From positions 124,001-188,000 of the forward strand of contig NZ_FNOV01000006.1 of the NCBI RefSeq assembly GCF_900107135.1: 64,000 nucleotides of DNA, in the 5' to 3' direction. The first letter of the stretch is position 1, and every line of letters begins with the position of its first letter. The notes beneath the pieces are model-generated. The model was not told the origin of the DNA and searched no databases. It was given only the letters and a program-made list of their open reading frames with translations. The translations under genes and the position numbers were made by a program. The stretch is from Hymenobacter psychrophilus (lineage in GTDB: Bacteria; Bacteroidota; Bacteroidia; Cytophagales; Hymenobacteraceae). Positions 33,928 to 42,123 of the stretch are shown one piece after another.

Positions 33928-34698
33928 ATGAACATCGTTTCTTATAACCTTAACGGCTTGCGCTCGGCCCTGAGCAAGGGCCTGGCCGACTGGGTGGCCA
34001 CGGCCCAGCCCGACGTGCTGTGCGTGCAGGAAATAAAGGCCGGCCGCGAGCTGCTCGATGTGTCGCGGCTGACCGATTTGGGCTACCACGCCTACCTGCA
34101 CCCGGCCCAAAAGCCCGGCTACAGCGGCGTGGCCACCTTCTCGAAGGAGAAGCCGCTGGCTGTAACCGAGGGCTGCGGGCAGGCGCTCTACGACACCGAA
34201 GGCCGGGTATTGCGGCTCGATTTTGCGCACTGCGCCGTGCTGAACACCTACATGCCCTCGGGCACGAGCGGACCCGAGCGGCAGGCGTTTAAGGTGGAGT
34301 GGCTGCACTTTTTCCGGCGCTACGTGGCGGGGCTGCGGGCCGCCGGGGTGCCGCCGCTGGTGGTGGCCGGCGACTTCAACTGCTGCCAGCGCGAGCTGGA
34401 TTTGCACAACCCCAAGGCCAACCAGAAAAGCCCGGGCTTCACGCCCGAGGAGCGGCAGTGGTTTCAGAACTTGCTGGCCGACGGCTTCACCGACTCGTTC
34501 CGCCACCACCACGGCGACGCGCCCCAGCGCTATTCCTGGTGGAGCTACCGCGCCGGCTCGCGCGCCCGCAACGTAGGCTGGCGCCTCGACCACCTGCTGG
34601 TCGACAACTGCCTCGTGCCCCACATCCGCCACGCCGATCTGCTGCCCGATGTCGTTCATTCCGACCATTGCCCGGCCTCGCTGCTGCTGGAGTTTTAG
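33928..34698 (+). CDS. xth: Exodeoxyribonuclease III (AP endonuclease)
   Basis: This is a 256-residue protein from ATG 33928 (MNIVSYNLNGLRSAL). An in-frame ATG at 33895 lies within the palindrome and adds no conserved sequence. The exonuclease III active site is complete: VLCVQEIKAG (metal-binding Glu), GYSGVATFSK, NTYMPSG, VVAGDFNCCQ (Asp/Asn), RLDHLLV and VHSDHCPASL (catalytic Asp-His). It nicks DNA at abasic sites in base-excision repair and removes 3' blocking groups. The length is standard. Confidence 0.95.
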   Translation: MNIVSYNLNGLRSALSKGLADWVATAQPDVLCVQEIKAGRELLDVSRLTDLGYHAYLHPAQKPGYSGVATFSKEKPLAVTEGCGQALYDTEGRVLRLDFAHCAVLNTYMPSGTSGPERQAFKVEWLHFFRRYVAGLRAAGVPPLVVAGDFNCCQRELDLHNPKANQKSPGFTPEERQWFQNLLADGFTDSFRHHHGDAPQRYSWWSYRAGSRARNVGWRLDHLLVDNCLVPHIRHADLLPDVVHSDHCPASLLLEF

Positions 34699-34788
34699 CT
34701 GGTAGCCAGAACCCGGTGGGTTGGGCGGCCCGGCATTGGTGGCCCGTTTGCCCCCCTGGGCGCGGCCCCGGATGCCAAATGGGCTTGC

Positions 34789-34796
34789 TACCTTTA
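34789..34796 (+). promoter_or_regulatory. Possible -7 box for the dehydrogenase gene
   Basis: TACCTTTA matches TAnnTTTG except at the last base, 26 bases before the ATG. No TTG is at -33 spacing. Confidence 0.35.
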
Positions 34797-34822
34797 AGCC
34801 CCATCCCATCCAACTGCTACGT

Positions 34823-36040
34823 ATGTCCACCCTCACTATTGGCCTGCTGCGCGAAGGCAAAACCCCGCCCGACAAGCGCGTCTCGCTCACCCCTAAAAAG
34901 TGCATTGAGGCCCAGGATCAGTTTCCGGGCCTGACCATTAGGGTCCAGCAAAGCGAAATTCGCGCTTTTACCGACCAGGAGTACCGCGAAGCAGGCCTGG
35001 AAGTGCGCCCCAGCGTGGCCGACTGCGACGTGCTGATGGGCGTGAAGGAAGTGCCGGTGGCCGACCTACTCCCCAACAAAACCTATTTCTTCTTCTCGCA
35101 CACCATCAAGAAGCAGCCCGCCAACCGCGAACTGCTGCGCCAGGTGCTGGCCCGCAACATCACGCTGGTTGATTACGAACTACTCACCGACGAGCAGGGC
35201 GGGCGCATTGTGGCGTTCGGGCGTTGGGCGGGCATTGTGGGGGCCTACAACGGCCTGCTCACCTACGGCCGCAAGCATGATCTGTTCCAGCTCAAGCCCG
35301 CCTACGAGTGCGTGGATATGGAGGACATGCAGGAAGAGTTCTTCAAGGTGAAGAAGCTGCCAGCCATCAAAATGGTGGTGACTGGTACCGGCCGCGTGGC
35401 CCAGGGTGCGGTAGAAGTGCTGGAGCTGATGGGCATCCGCCGGGTGAGCGTGTATGACTACCTGTACCTCGATTTCAACGAGCCGGTGTACACCCAGCTG
35501 CGCTCCTCTGACTACAACCGCCGCCGCGACGGCCGCGTCTGGGATACGCCTGATTTCCACCGCAACCCCCAGGAATACGTGGGCACCTTCCACAACTTCC
35601 TGCCCGTTACCGACCTGCTGATTGCCTGCGCCTACTGGCACCCCCAGGCTCCGCGCCTATTCGCCGAAGAAGACACCCGCCACCCCGGTTTCCGCATCAA
35701 CACCATTGCCGACGTTACCTGCGACATCAATGGCTCGGTGCCCACCACCCACCGCAGCACCACCATTCAGGAGCCGGCCTACGACTACAACCCCACCACC
35801 GGCGAGCTGGCCCCGGCCTACTCGGCCCCGAAGAACCTTACGGTAATGGCCGTCGATAACCTGCCCTGCGAGTTGCCCCGCAATGCCTCCCGCGATTTTG
35901 CCCGCCAATTGATTGCCAAAGTGCTGCCCCACCTGCTGGCTGAAGGTGGCCCCGACGAGGTAATCGAGCGCGCCACTATTGCCCGGGCCGGGCAGCTGCT
36001 GCCCCGCTACCAATACCTGGCCGACTACGTAGCCGATTAG
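34823..36040 (+). CDS. Saccharopine/alanine dehydrogenase-like NAD(P)-dependent oxidoreductase
   Basis: The 405-residue protein belongs to the alanine dehydrogenase / transhydrogenase superfamily and most resembles the lysine-forming saccharopine dehydrogenase (LYS1) branch. The N-terminal domain opens TIGLLREGKTPPDKRVSLTP, in which the Arg and Lys that bind the keto-acid are usual. The block RWAGIVGAYNGLLTYGRK is LYS1-like. The Rossmann motif is VVTGTGRVAQGAVEVLELMG. The C-terminal domain contains TIADVTCDINGSVPTTHRST. The physiological substrate cannot be decided from sequence: lysine metabolism and alanine deamination are both possible. Start ATG 34823 fits the conserved N-terminus. Confidence 0.82.
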   Translation: MSTLTIGLLREGKTPPDKRVSLTPKKCIEAQDQFPGLTIRVQQSEIRAFTDQEYREAGLEVRPSVADCDVLMGVKEVPVADLLPNKTYFFFSHTIKKQPANRELLRQVLARNITLVDYELLTDEQGGRIVAFGRWAGIVGAYNGLLTYGRKHDLFQLKPAYECVDMEDMQEEFFKVKKLPAIKMVVTGTGRVAQGAVEVLELMGIRRVSVYDYLYLDFNEPVYTQLRSSDYNRRRDGRVWDTPDFHRNPQEYVGTFHNFLPVTDLLIACAYWHPQAPRLFAEEDTRHPGFRINTIADVTCDINGSVPTTHRSTTIQEPAYDYNPTTGELAPAYSAPKNLTVMAVDNLPCELPRNASRDFARQLIAKVLPHLLAEGGPDEVIERATIARAGQLLPRYQYLADYVAD

Positions 36041-36042
36041 GA

Positions 36043-36114
36043 TTCGACTTTCCTTAAAGCAAACGCGTCATCCGGTAGGGGCCGGATGACGCGCTTGCTT
36101 TAAGGAAAGTCGAA
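36043..36114. terminator. Bidirectional terminator with 33-bp arms
   Basis: Arms 36043-36075 and 36082-36114 match except at one base, with a 6-base loop. It begins two bases after the dehydrogenase stop and ends eight bases before the stop of the convergent DUF1206 gene. The CGCTTGCTTT tail recurs here. Confidence 0.85.
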
Positions 36115-36121
36115 CCGGAGC

Positions 36122-36949
36122 CTACACTTTCAGGACCGGGTACTTGGCCTGCACCAGCATGTAGAGACCGTAGGCCATCAGGCCCAGCGCCACAATGCCC
36201 AGCACCACCGGACCCATATTAGCTAAAAAATCGAAGGCCTCGTCGGTGCTGCCGACGGCCGTGGCGCGCGACTGCCGACCAGCCTGGATGAAGAAGTAGC
36301 CAATTATAGCCAGTACGATGCCCCGGGCCGTGTAGCCTATCTGGCCCAGGCGGTACACTGTGTTCTGCTGGCCGGCCGGAATGTCGCTGCTTTGTACGTG
36401 CTTGTGGAACTTACCTGAATACGCTTGGTAAAACTGGTAGAGACCAACGCCGATTGTACCTACCCCCACCAGCATAATGATCCATTCTCCGGCAGGCCAG
36501 GCCAGCACCCGGGCCGTAAGGGTCTGCTTGGCGTCGCTGCCGCTGTCGGCCGAGCCGCTCAGAGCTAGTTGGGCGGCGTACCAGGCCAGACTGGCGTACA
36601 CCAGCCCGCTGGCGGCGTAACCCACGCGCCGCGCAATGCCCCCCGTGTCGCTGCCTTTGTCCTCGGTATCGCGCACTGCCTGCACTAGGCGCCACACAAT
36701 GTAGGCCAGCAACCCGAGCGCAATAAGACCGAGCAGTACAGGGCCGCCAGGCAGGCCCTGCAATGTCTGAACAGCTTGCTTTTTGTCGGCCGTCTGGCCT
36801 TCCTGCTGTCCGGTGGCGGCCAGCAGGGCCAATAGACCCATCAGGCCGTATACAGTGCCTTTGGCTGCAAACCCCAGCCGGGCCAACGTACGCAGGCCTG
36901 TTCGTGAGTTGGTCGGCAGCGTGTTTGAAATCGTATCGGAAAGCGTCAT
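36122..36949 (-). CDS. DUF1206 integral membrane protein
   Basis: The 275-residue protein is built from three copies of a two-helix unit, giving six transmembrane segments. The units begin with similar ARxGFAAKG/RRVGYAASG/GQIGYTARG patterns near residues 25, 108 and 205, each followed by VYG or VYA and a hydrophobic stretch. That is the DUF1206 signature. The function of the family is unknown. It sits alone on the minus strand between a shared terminator and a gene of unknown role. Confidence 0.92.
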   Translation of the reverse strand: MTLSDTISNTLPTNSRTGLRTLARLGFAAKGTVYGLMGLLALLAATGQQEGQTADKKQAVQTLQGLPGGPVLLGLIALGLLAYIVWRLVQAVRDTEDKGSDTGGIARRVGYAASGLVYASLAWYAAQLALSGSADSGSDAKQTLTARVLAWPAGEWIIMLVGVGTIGVGLYQFYQAYSGKFHKHVQSSDIPAGQQNTVYRLGQIGYTARGIVLAIIGYFFIQAGRQSRATAVGSTDEAFDFLANMGPVVLGIVALGLMAYGLYMLVQAKYPVLKV

Positions 36950-37088
36950 AAGTCAGCTACTTGCGGAAGTAAGAATGTCGGTTGGCCGTTGTTGAAAAGG
37001 GGTAGACCAGAGAACCCAGCCAGCGGAGGCCGGGAGGAAGAACTGATGAGCTACAATCCGGCTGTTGGGTCTTTTACGGCGAGCTACG

Positions 37089-37661
37089 CTAAAAGGTGGC
37101 CCGGCTGCTGCCCAGCAGGCCAGCAGGCTGATAAACGCGGGCACCTGGGTAAGCCAACGCCGCGTTGCCGGGTACATCGAGCGTGAGCAGGGGCTTGTTG
37201 CGGGCCATGGTTTCGGTCAGCAACTGCGCCAGGTTGCCCCCAGGAGCCATGTAGGGGATAAAAAAATCGTCGGCCAGATCGGCCAGCAGCAGGTTCCGGA
37301 TGGCCGCCGTTTCGAAGCTTACCACCGTTACTTCGGGTTCGAAGGGCGTAATGAACAATAGCCGCCCCAGTTGCAGGTCAGTTTCATTCTCGAAAGCCAG
37401 GTTACGCTGAATGCCCCGCCCCAGCGCGTACACAATGGGCTGCTCGAGGGACTGACGCAGAAAATGATACACCGTCTGCTCGAGCCGCGAATGAAAGCCC
37501 GAGGCAATGCACTGCTGCTGCTGCCGTTGCTCCATGGCCCACAGGTACGTGTCGCGCTCAATGGCTGCCGGGTAGGCGCGGGAACACAGAAATACCGTTT
37601 TGGGCAATGCCAACAACTTCCGGCTACCTAAGGTGCGTAGTTCTTCCGGTAGCGTTAGCAT
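37089..37661 (-). CDS. Putative DprA/SMF-like Rossmann protein, short
   Basis: This 190-residue protein has no signal peptide. The part KTVFLCSRAYPAAIERDTYL ... CIASGFHSRLEQTVYHFLRQ ... IVYALGRG resembles the nucleotide-binding Rossmann core of DprA/SMF and LOG-type proteins. In those the SG-x-x-x-x-x-E/D step contacts DNA or nucleotide. Full DprA has about 300 to 370 residues, so this is only the core. It could be a DNA-processing accessory, which would fit the comF gene 5 kb away, or an unrelated nucleotide-binding protein. The upstream -7 box (37708-37715) supports its own promoter. Confidence 0.6.
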   Translation of the reverse strand: MLTLPEELRTLGSRKLLALPKTVFLCSRAYPAAIERDTYLWAMEQRQQQQCIASGFHSRLEQTVYHFLRQSLEQPIVYALGRGIQRNLAFENETDLQLGRLLFITPFEPEVTVVSFETAAIRNLLLADLADDFFIPYMAPGGNLAQLLTETMARNKPLLTLDVPGNAALAYPGARVYQPAGLLGSSRATF

Positions 37662-37707
37662 GGAGCTAGATATAGTTTTTTGTTAATAAAGTTAAATAAA
37701 ATATTGG

Positions 37708-37715
37708 CAAAATTA
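37708..37715 (-). promoter_or_regulatory. -7 box for the DprA-like gene
   Basis: On the minus strand this reads TAATTTTG, an exact TAnnTTTG match, in an AT-rich stretch 47 bases before the ATG. Confidence 0.5.
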
Positions 37716-37747
37716 TCATACTGGGCAATAAAATACCCTTTAACCAC

Positions 37748-37777
37748 AACGGCCCGCTACCGAAGCAGCGGGCCGTT
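37748..37777 (-). terminator. Terminator after the CsbD gene
   Basis: A perfect 11-bp stem (37748-37758 with 37767-37777) has an 8-base loop. It lies 29 bases after the CsbD stop on the minus strand, followed by a T-containing stretch (GGTTAAAGGGTATTTT). Confidence 0.7.
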
Positions 37778-37806
37778 GGAATTCTACTATAATCTATTGG
37801 GACAGG

Positions 37807-38025
37807 CTAGAACGTGCGCTGGAACCAGTGCTTGATGTCGTCCATCGTTTCGCCGGTTTTCTGCTGCAGGTTGCCGAACCACTCGTCCTGCTTGCCTTCC
37901 TCGTAGTCCATGTCGTCGTCGGTGAGGTTGCCCCACTTCTGCTTGGTCTGGCCTTTGATTTCGTTCCAGTTGCCGCGGGCGCGGAGTTCGGTGCTGTCGT
38001 CGATGCCGTTGTTGTTAGCGTCCAT
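37807..38025 (-). CDS. CsbD-family stress protein
   Basis: The 72-residue protein carries the CsbD pattern: ARGNWNEIKGQTKQKWGNLT, then DDMDYEEGKQDEWFGNLQQK. CsbD-like proteins are small, hydrophilic and partly disordered, and are usually induced by general stress. Their molecular role is unknown. The helix-forming Trp/Lys/Gln periodicity is intact and the length is typical. Confidence 0.92.
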   Translation of the reverse strand: MDANNNGIDDSTELRARGNWNEIKGQTKQKWGNLTDDDMDYEEGKQDEWFGNLQQKTGETMDDIKHWFQRTF

Positions 38026-38099
38026 GATAGTAGGATTAGGGTGGAAGATACCGACTCTTACGTGTGGCCGAGCTGCAGGGTTGGCAGCTTGGCCCGCAC

Positions 38100-38828
38100 T
38101 TATTTGATGGTGCCCAACAAGCCGGAACTAAACAGGAGCATTCCGACGCCCGCCGCCACTGGTACGCCTAGTACAAAACCGACGGCGACCTTGCCCAGCT
38201 TACGCTTATTAGCTTGGCGAATGTAGCCCTTGTAATAAGCGGGGTCGTTGAGCAGGGCCGGCGCGGGTGCGTTTAGATTGGCCCGGGGTGGGGTGGCAAG
38301 CGCAATTCCCGTTCCCACGCCTACCAGGCCGATACCGGCACCCAAGGAGCCGGCCAGCGTACCCCAAAATACACCCGGAGCCGGTTTGTAGTACTGCCGG
38401 CTGTCCTGCCGGCCCCGCTCGTAGCGTTGCGCCGCGCTCAGGCCATCCAGGCTCGGGGCGGCAGCCACCGGAGTTGGCTGTTGCACTACTTCTTTGGTGC
38501 CATTGGCATAGCGAATCAGGAAGACATCCGTGGCGGCCAGTTGCAGCGTGTCGGTGGGGGTAAATGAGCGTTTGGCCAGCGAGTCGGTGAGCGGCGACAG
38601 GGGTAGGTAGCGCACGGATTGGGGCGTAATGCGTAGCACCCGGCCCACCAGCTCGTTGCCATCAATGAGCAGAATAACATCGGGGCCAGCGCCAACTGCC
38701 GCCCCGGCCGCGGGGCGGGTTGCCGGCCGGGTCACCGAGTCGGGCCCGATGGGCGTTTGCTGGGCCTGGCTGAGATTGGTGCTCAACATGGCTGCCGTAA
38801 TCAGCAACGAAAAAGGTGAAAACCGCAT
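38100..38828 (-). CDS. Secreted hypothetical protein with glycine-rich hydrophobic segments (paralog A)
   Basis: This 242-residue protein starts with a signal peptide (MRFSPFSLLITAAMLSTNLS, cleavage near AQQ). Residues of about 48-115 form a small beta domain (GPDVILLIDGNELVGRVLRI, TDVFLIRYANGTKEV). A motif AQRYERGRQDSRQYYKPA is followed by a hydrophobic Gly-x-x-x-Gly stretch (GVFWGTLAGSLGAGIGLVGV) and a second hydrophobic segment near the C-terminus. I recognise no characterised family. The architecture suggests envelope association. Paralog B follows the same plan and lies directly upstream. Confidence 0.8.
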   Translation of the reverse strand: MRFSPFSLLITAAMLSTNLSQAQQTPIGPDSVTRPATRPAAGAAVGAGPDVILLIDGNELVGRVLRITPQSVRYLPLSPLTDSLAKRSFTPTDTLQLAATDVFLIRYANGTKEVVQQPTPVAAAPSLDGLSAAQRYERGRQDSRQYYKPAPGVFWGTLAGSLGAGIGLVGVGTGIALATPPRANLNAPAPALLNDPAYYKGYIRQANKRKLGKVAVGFVLGVPVAAGVGMLLFSSGLLGTIK

Positions 38829-38951
38829 AGCTTTTTTGCCAGACAGTGAAGGGATATCCTACCGATTCAAACGACAGGTTGATAATTACGGCGGGTTGGT
38901 ATAGCTTGAGCAAATGGCCACACAACAGGATACTGGAGATAATAGCAGCTA

Positions 38952-39651
38952 CTATCGTAATGCAATAGTGGCTACCACTATTGCAACCACGGCGAACATC
39001 ACACTGCCGGCTACCAGACCTGCGGCCGCGACGCCCACTTTGCGGTTGTGGGCCTGCCGCTGATAGCCGGCGTAGTAAGTCGGGTCGGTGAGCAGCGCCG
39101 GGTTGGAGGTTTTTAGGCTCTGGCGGGGTGGGCCGGTGGCCGCTACCGCGGTACCCACTATCAGACCGGCCGGACCCGCCGCGGCCGTGCTGGCGAAGGT
39201 GCCCCAGAACACGCCTTTGGCGGGCTGGTAATACAGGCGGGCATCCTGGCGGCCCCGCTCGTAGCGCTGCCCGCGGCTTAGGCCTGCTAGCGCCGGCACC
39301 GCTGAGGCCGAATCTTCGGCGGGCCGGAGCAGCTTTTGCGTGCCATCGGAGTAGCGAATCAGCAGTACCTTGGCAGCGGCCAGTTGCAGCGTGTCGGCGG
39401 GCGAGTTATCGACGGCGGGCGGGGGCAGGTAGCGCACTACGTCCGGTATGATGCGCACTACCTGGGCCGGCAGCTCGTCGCCGTTGAGGAGCACGATAAC
39501 GTCGGGACCAGTGCCGGCCTTCACACCGGCCGCCGGGCTTGGTGCTGGCCGGGTCGTTGAGCCAGCCAGGGCCGGGCCGCTGCTGGGCCCGGCCCTGGCT
39601 GGCTCCCAGCAGTACTATTGAAGTCAATAGTAAACAGCGTAAGGTGTGCAT
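38952..39651 (-). pseudogene. Frameshifted paralog B of the secreted hypothetical protein
   Basis: ATG 39651 encodes a signal peptide (MHTLRCLLLTSIVLLGASQG ... AQQ), but this frame then diverges. The mature domain continues in the +1 frame, where AGSTTRPAPSPAAGVKAGTG matches the same region of paralog A (SVTRPATRPAAGAAVGAGPD) and runs to TAG 38952. Beyond it are the same beta domain, the RYERGRQDARLYYQPAKGVF motif and two hydrophobic segments. Removing one base or adding two near 39585 restores a protein of about 232 residues. The break coincides with a perfect 20-bp inverted repeat (39559-39605). It could be a real mutation, a sequencing or assembly error at the hairpin, or less likely a programmed frameshift. 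Confidence 0.75.
39559..39605. repeat. Perfect 20-bp hairpin at the frame break of paralog B
   Basis: Arms 39559-39578 and 39586-39605 are perfect reverse complements with a 7-base loop and are almost wholly G+C apart from a few A/T bases. The element lies inside the signal-peptide/linker coding region of the paralog B gene, exactly where the reading frame changes. Confidence 0.95.
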
Positions 39652-39888
39652 AGCTTCTGAAATTAAGGAAAGGAAGAACCCGAAGGAAATAGCAAGCCAA
39701 GTAACCGAGGGAGCATGGTAGCGGAGCTTAGGGTGAAACTTTCAGGAAAGATACCTACTCATCCACGCTCAACTGCAACCAGGATTCTCTATATTTAGAC
39801 CCGATACGAATCTCAATTTTCAGTTCAAGCAACTGAATTTAAACCAGTTAAAATACGCTATTCAGACTTTTAAAATCTCTATTCCAGC

Positions 39889-41427
39889 ATGGACGACCTG
39901 CGCACCACGCTCGCCACCTTCTCGCCCGACGACCACAAGGAGTTCCGGCAGTTTATTCAGCGGCAGCGCCGCAAGCAGAAGGGCCGCATGGATTTGCGCC
40001 TCTACGAGCTGCTGGCCCAGGCCCGCGAGCACACCACCCCCGAGCTGCTGGCCTGCCTATACCCCCACGAGCCCAACGCCGTGGCCTACTACGCGCTGCG
40101 CAAGCGCCTGCTGCGCCACCTGCTCGATTTTCTGCTGCTGCGCCAGCACCAGCAGGACCCCACGGCGGCGGCTTCGGTGCGCGGGCTACTCACGCTGGCC
40201 CAGTACCTGTTCGAGGCCGGCATCGAGCGGCTGGCCTGGGGCACGTTGCGCAAGGCCGAGAAGCAGGCCCGCACCAACGAGCAGTACGAGCTGCTCAATG
40301 CCGTGTACAACCTCCAGATTGCCCGTGCCCACAGCGCCCACGCCGATCCGCTTGATGATATCATCCGCCGGCGCAACCTCAACAAGAAAGACGCGGAGGA
40401 GGAGGAGCGGGCCAACATTGCCGACAGCCTCATTCGCCAGCGCCTGCGCCAAGCCCGCGTGAAGGGCCGGGCCGCCGAGTCGTTTGATGAGATTTTGCAG
40501 CAGGTGCTGCGCGAGTACGACCTGCAGGAGGCCTTTGCCCGCCGGCCCACGCTGCTGCTGCGGCTCATATCCATTACCCGCGCGGCCATGCTCGTGCGCC
40601 GCGACTACGTCTCGTTTGCGCCCTTCGTGATCCGCTGCTACCACCTGATGGAGAAGCGCCACGGCTTTGCGCCCGCCCACCGCGAGGCCCAGCTGGGCCT
40701 GCTGCTGATGATTGCCCACGCCCTGTACCGCACCCGCCGCTTCGCCGAGTCGGTGGAGTATCTGCAGCAGCTGCGGGCCCTGCTCGAGGCCGGGCCGCGC
40801 CTGCTGCGGGCGGCCATGTGGCCCCGCTACACCTTTCTGCTGGCCGCCAACTACGCCTTTCTGCGCCGCAACCCCGACAGCATTGGGCTGCTCGAAGCCA
40901 TACTGCGCCTGCGCCTGACGCCCCGCGAGGAGCTTACCACCCGGCTCGGACTGGGCTTCCACTACTTTGCCGAGGGCCAGTTTCAGAAAGCCAACCAGGT
41001 GCTGCAGGCCATTGGCTGCTCCGACCATTTCTGCGAGCAGGAAATGGGCGTGGAGTGGGTCATCAACCGCAACATGGGCGAGATGCTGATTCAGTTCGAG
41101 CTGGGCAACTCCGACCTGGCCTACAACCGGCTGCGGGCCATCGAGCGGCTGGTGAAGGAGCGGTTCGGGGCCGATGGCGGCGGCTACGCGGCCGTGCTCT
41201 GCTACCTGCAGCTGGTGGGCGACATCATCGACGACCCCGCCGCCGCCCGCGCCCCCGCCTTTGCCGACCGGATGCTGCAGATTCCGGCCTTCGTACCCCT
41301 GGAGCAGGAAGATTTGCAGGCCCTGAGCTTCTACAGCTGGCTTGGCTCGCGGGTGCAGGCCCGCCCCTACTACACCGTGCTGCTGGAGCTGGCCACTGCC
41401 CCCGATCCGGCCCCCCTGCCTGCCTGA
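39889..41427 (+). CDS. Helical-repeat (TPR-like) hypothetical protein
   Basis: The 512-residue soluble protein is almost entirely helical and very rich in Leu, Arg, Ala and Gln. It starts MDDLRTTLATFSPDDHKEF, without a signal. A run of helical pairs (for example HREAQLGLLLMIAHALYRTR, RLGLGFHYFAEGQFQKANQV) looks like a degenerate TPR solenoid. An internal acidic/basic helix (residues of about 165-185) may be a coiled coil. I do not recognise a named family. A scaffold role is likely but unproven. It stands alone between a 237-base gap with no clear promoter and a strong terminator. Confidence 0.82.
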   Translation: MDDLRTTLATFSPDDHKEFRQFIQRQRRKQKGRMDLRLYELLAQAREHTTPELLACLYPHEPNAVAYYALRKRLLRHLLDFLLLRQHQQDPTAAASVRGLLTLAQYLFEAGIERLAWGTLRKAEKQARTNEQYELLNAVYNLQIARAHSAHADPLDDIIRRRNLNKKDAEEEERANIADSLIRQRLRQARVKGRAAESFDEILQQVLREYDLQEAFARRPTLLLRLISITRAAMLVRRDYVSFAPFVIRCYHLMEKRHGFAPAHREAQLGLLLMIAHALYRTRRFAESVEYLQQLRALLEAGPRLLRAAMWPRYTFLLAANYAFLRRNPDSIGLLEAILRLRLTPREELTTRLGLGFHYFAEGQFQKANQVLQAIGCSDHFCEQEMGVEWVINRNMGEMLIQFELGNSDLAYNRLRAIERLVKERFGADGGGYAAVLCYLQLVGDIIDDPAAARAPAFADRMLQIPAFVPLEQEDLQALSFYSWLGSRVQARPYYTVLLELATAPDPAPLPA

Positions 41428-41456
41428 CGAGCGGCCCGCGAAGGTTTCCTCCACGC

Positions 41457-41494
41457 AAAGAAGCCCGGACTACCGCAGTAGTCCGGGCTTCTTT
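41457..41494. terminator. Bidirectional terminator after the helical-repeat gene
   Basis: A perfect 17-bp stem (41457-41473 with 41478-41494) has a 4-base loop and ends in CTTTATTTT. It lies between convergent genes. Confidence 0.9.
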
Positions 41495-41556
41495 ATTTTC
41501 CAGCAATGAGTTGCGCCGGCCAGCTGACTTCGCCTCAGTCGGCCAGCGCAAATCAG

Positions 41557-41898
41557 TTAGTTGGTGCGGGTAGCGGCGTTCATTTCGGCTTTGGCGTCGC
41601 CGGCGGCGGCATCCATTTTGTTAGCGGCTTTATCGGCGGCCATTTTGGTTTCGGCGGCGGCTTTGTCGGCGGCGGCTTCGGTGTTGGCGGCGGCGGCATC
41701 GGCCGTTTTTTCGATGGCCTGGCCGGTGTTTTCCAGGGCGTCGTCGGTGGCGTTGGCGGCGTTGTTGGCTTCGGCAGCGGCAGCATCACCGGCGTTTTCG
41801 GCGGCGGCATCGGCGTTCTGCTGGCCCTGCTCGGTGCAGGAAGCAGTGGCGAACGAAACGGCGGCGGCAACGAAGAGGGTTTTGAGCAGGGTTTTCAT
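41557..41898 (-). CDS. Alanine-rich lipoprotein
   Basis: This 113-residue protein has the signal MKTLLKTLFVAAAVSFATAS and lipid Cys21. The mature part is about half Ala, with regularly spaced Asp, Glu, Lys and Asn (ADKAAAETKMAADKAANKMD), so it should form a long amphipathic helix like Lpp-type or entericidin-like lipoproteins. Low-complexity sequence makes homology calls unreliable. The opposite strand is also open for 1 kb here, as expected for an Ala-rich gene. The lipobox and clean start support the minus strand as real. Confidence 0.75.
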   Translation of the reverse strand: MKTLLKTLFVAAAVSFATASCTEQGQQNADAAAENAGDAAAAEANNAANATDDALENTGQAIEKTADAAAANTEAAADKAAAETKMAADKAANKMDAAAGDAKAEMNAATRTN

Positions 41899-42123
41899 CG
41901 GGGTAGAAAATCAGAGATGGAAGAAGATGCATACCGACGGCCTGTCGGACTTGGGTTTATAAGGCCTCCCGGAAAAAGTAACCCGCCCAGGCGAAACACA
42001 ATTTTGTTCTCCGCGCCGCGCTGTTACATCCGCAGTTCTGCCAGCCCGCCGTTTTCAACCCCAGCCAGCCGGCTCCGTATGGAAGGCCGCCCCAACAGTT
42101 CTTGCCCCCTCTTTTGTTGTTCT

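Noticed and set aside
40186..41454. Minus-strand open frame of 422 codons opposite the helical-repeat gene
   Set aside because: Antisense shadow with Gly/Gln-rich composition and no signal or domain. The plus-strand protein has regular helical periodicity.
41506..42123. Gly-rich plus-strand extension upstream of the DUF6799 gene
   Set aside because: It is antisense to the Ala-rich lipoprotein, where Ala codons read as Gly/Arg on the other strand. The real start is the signal peptide at 42124.
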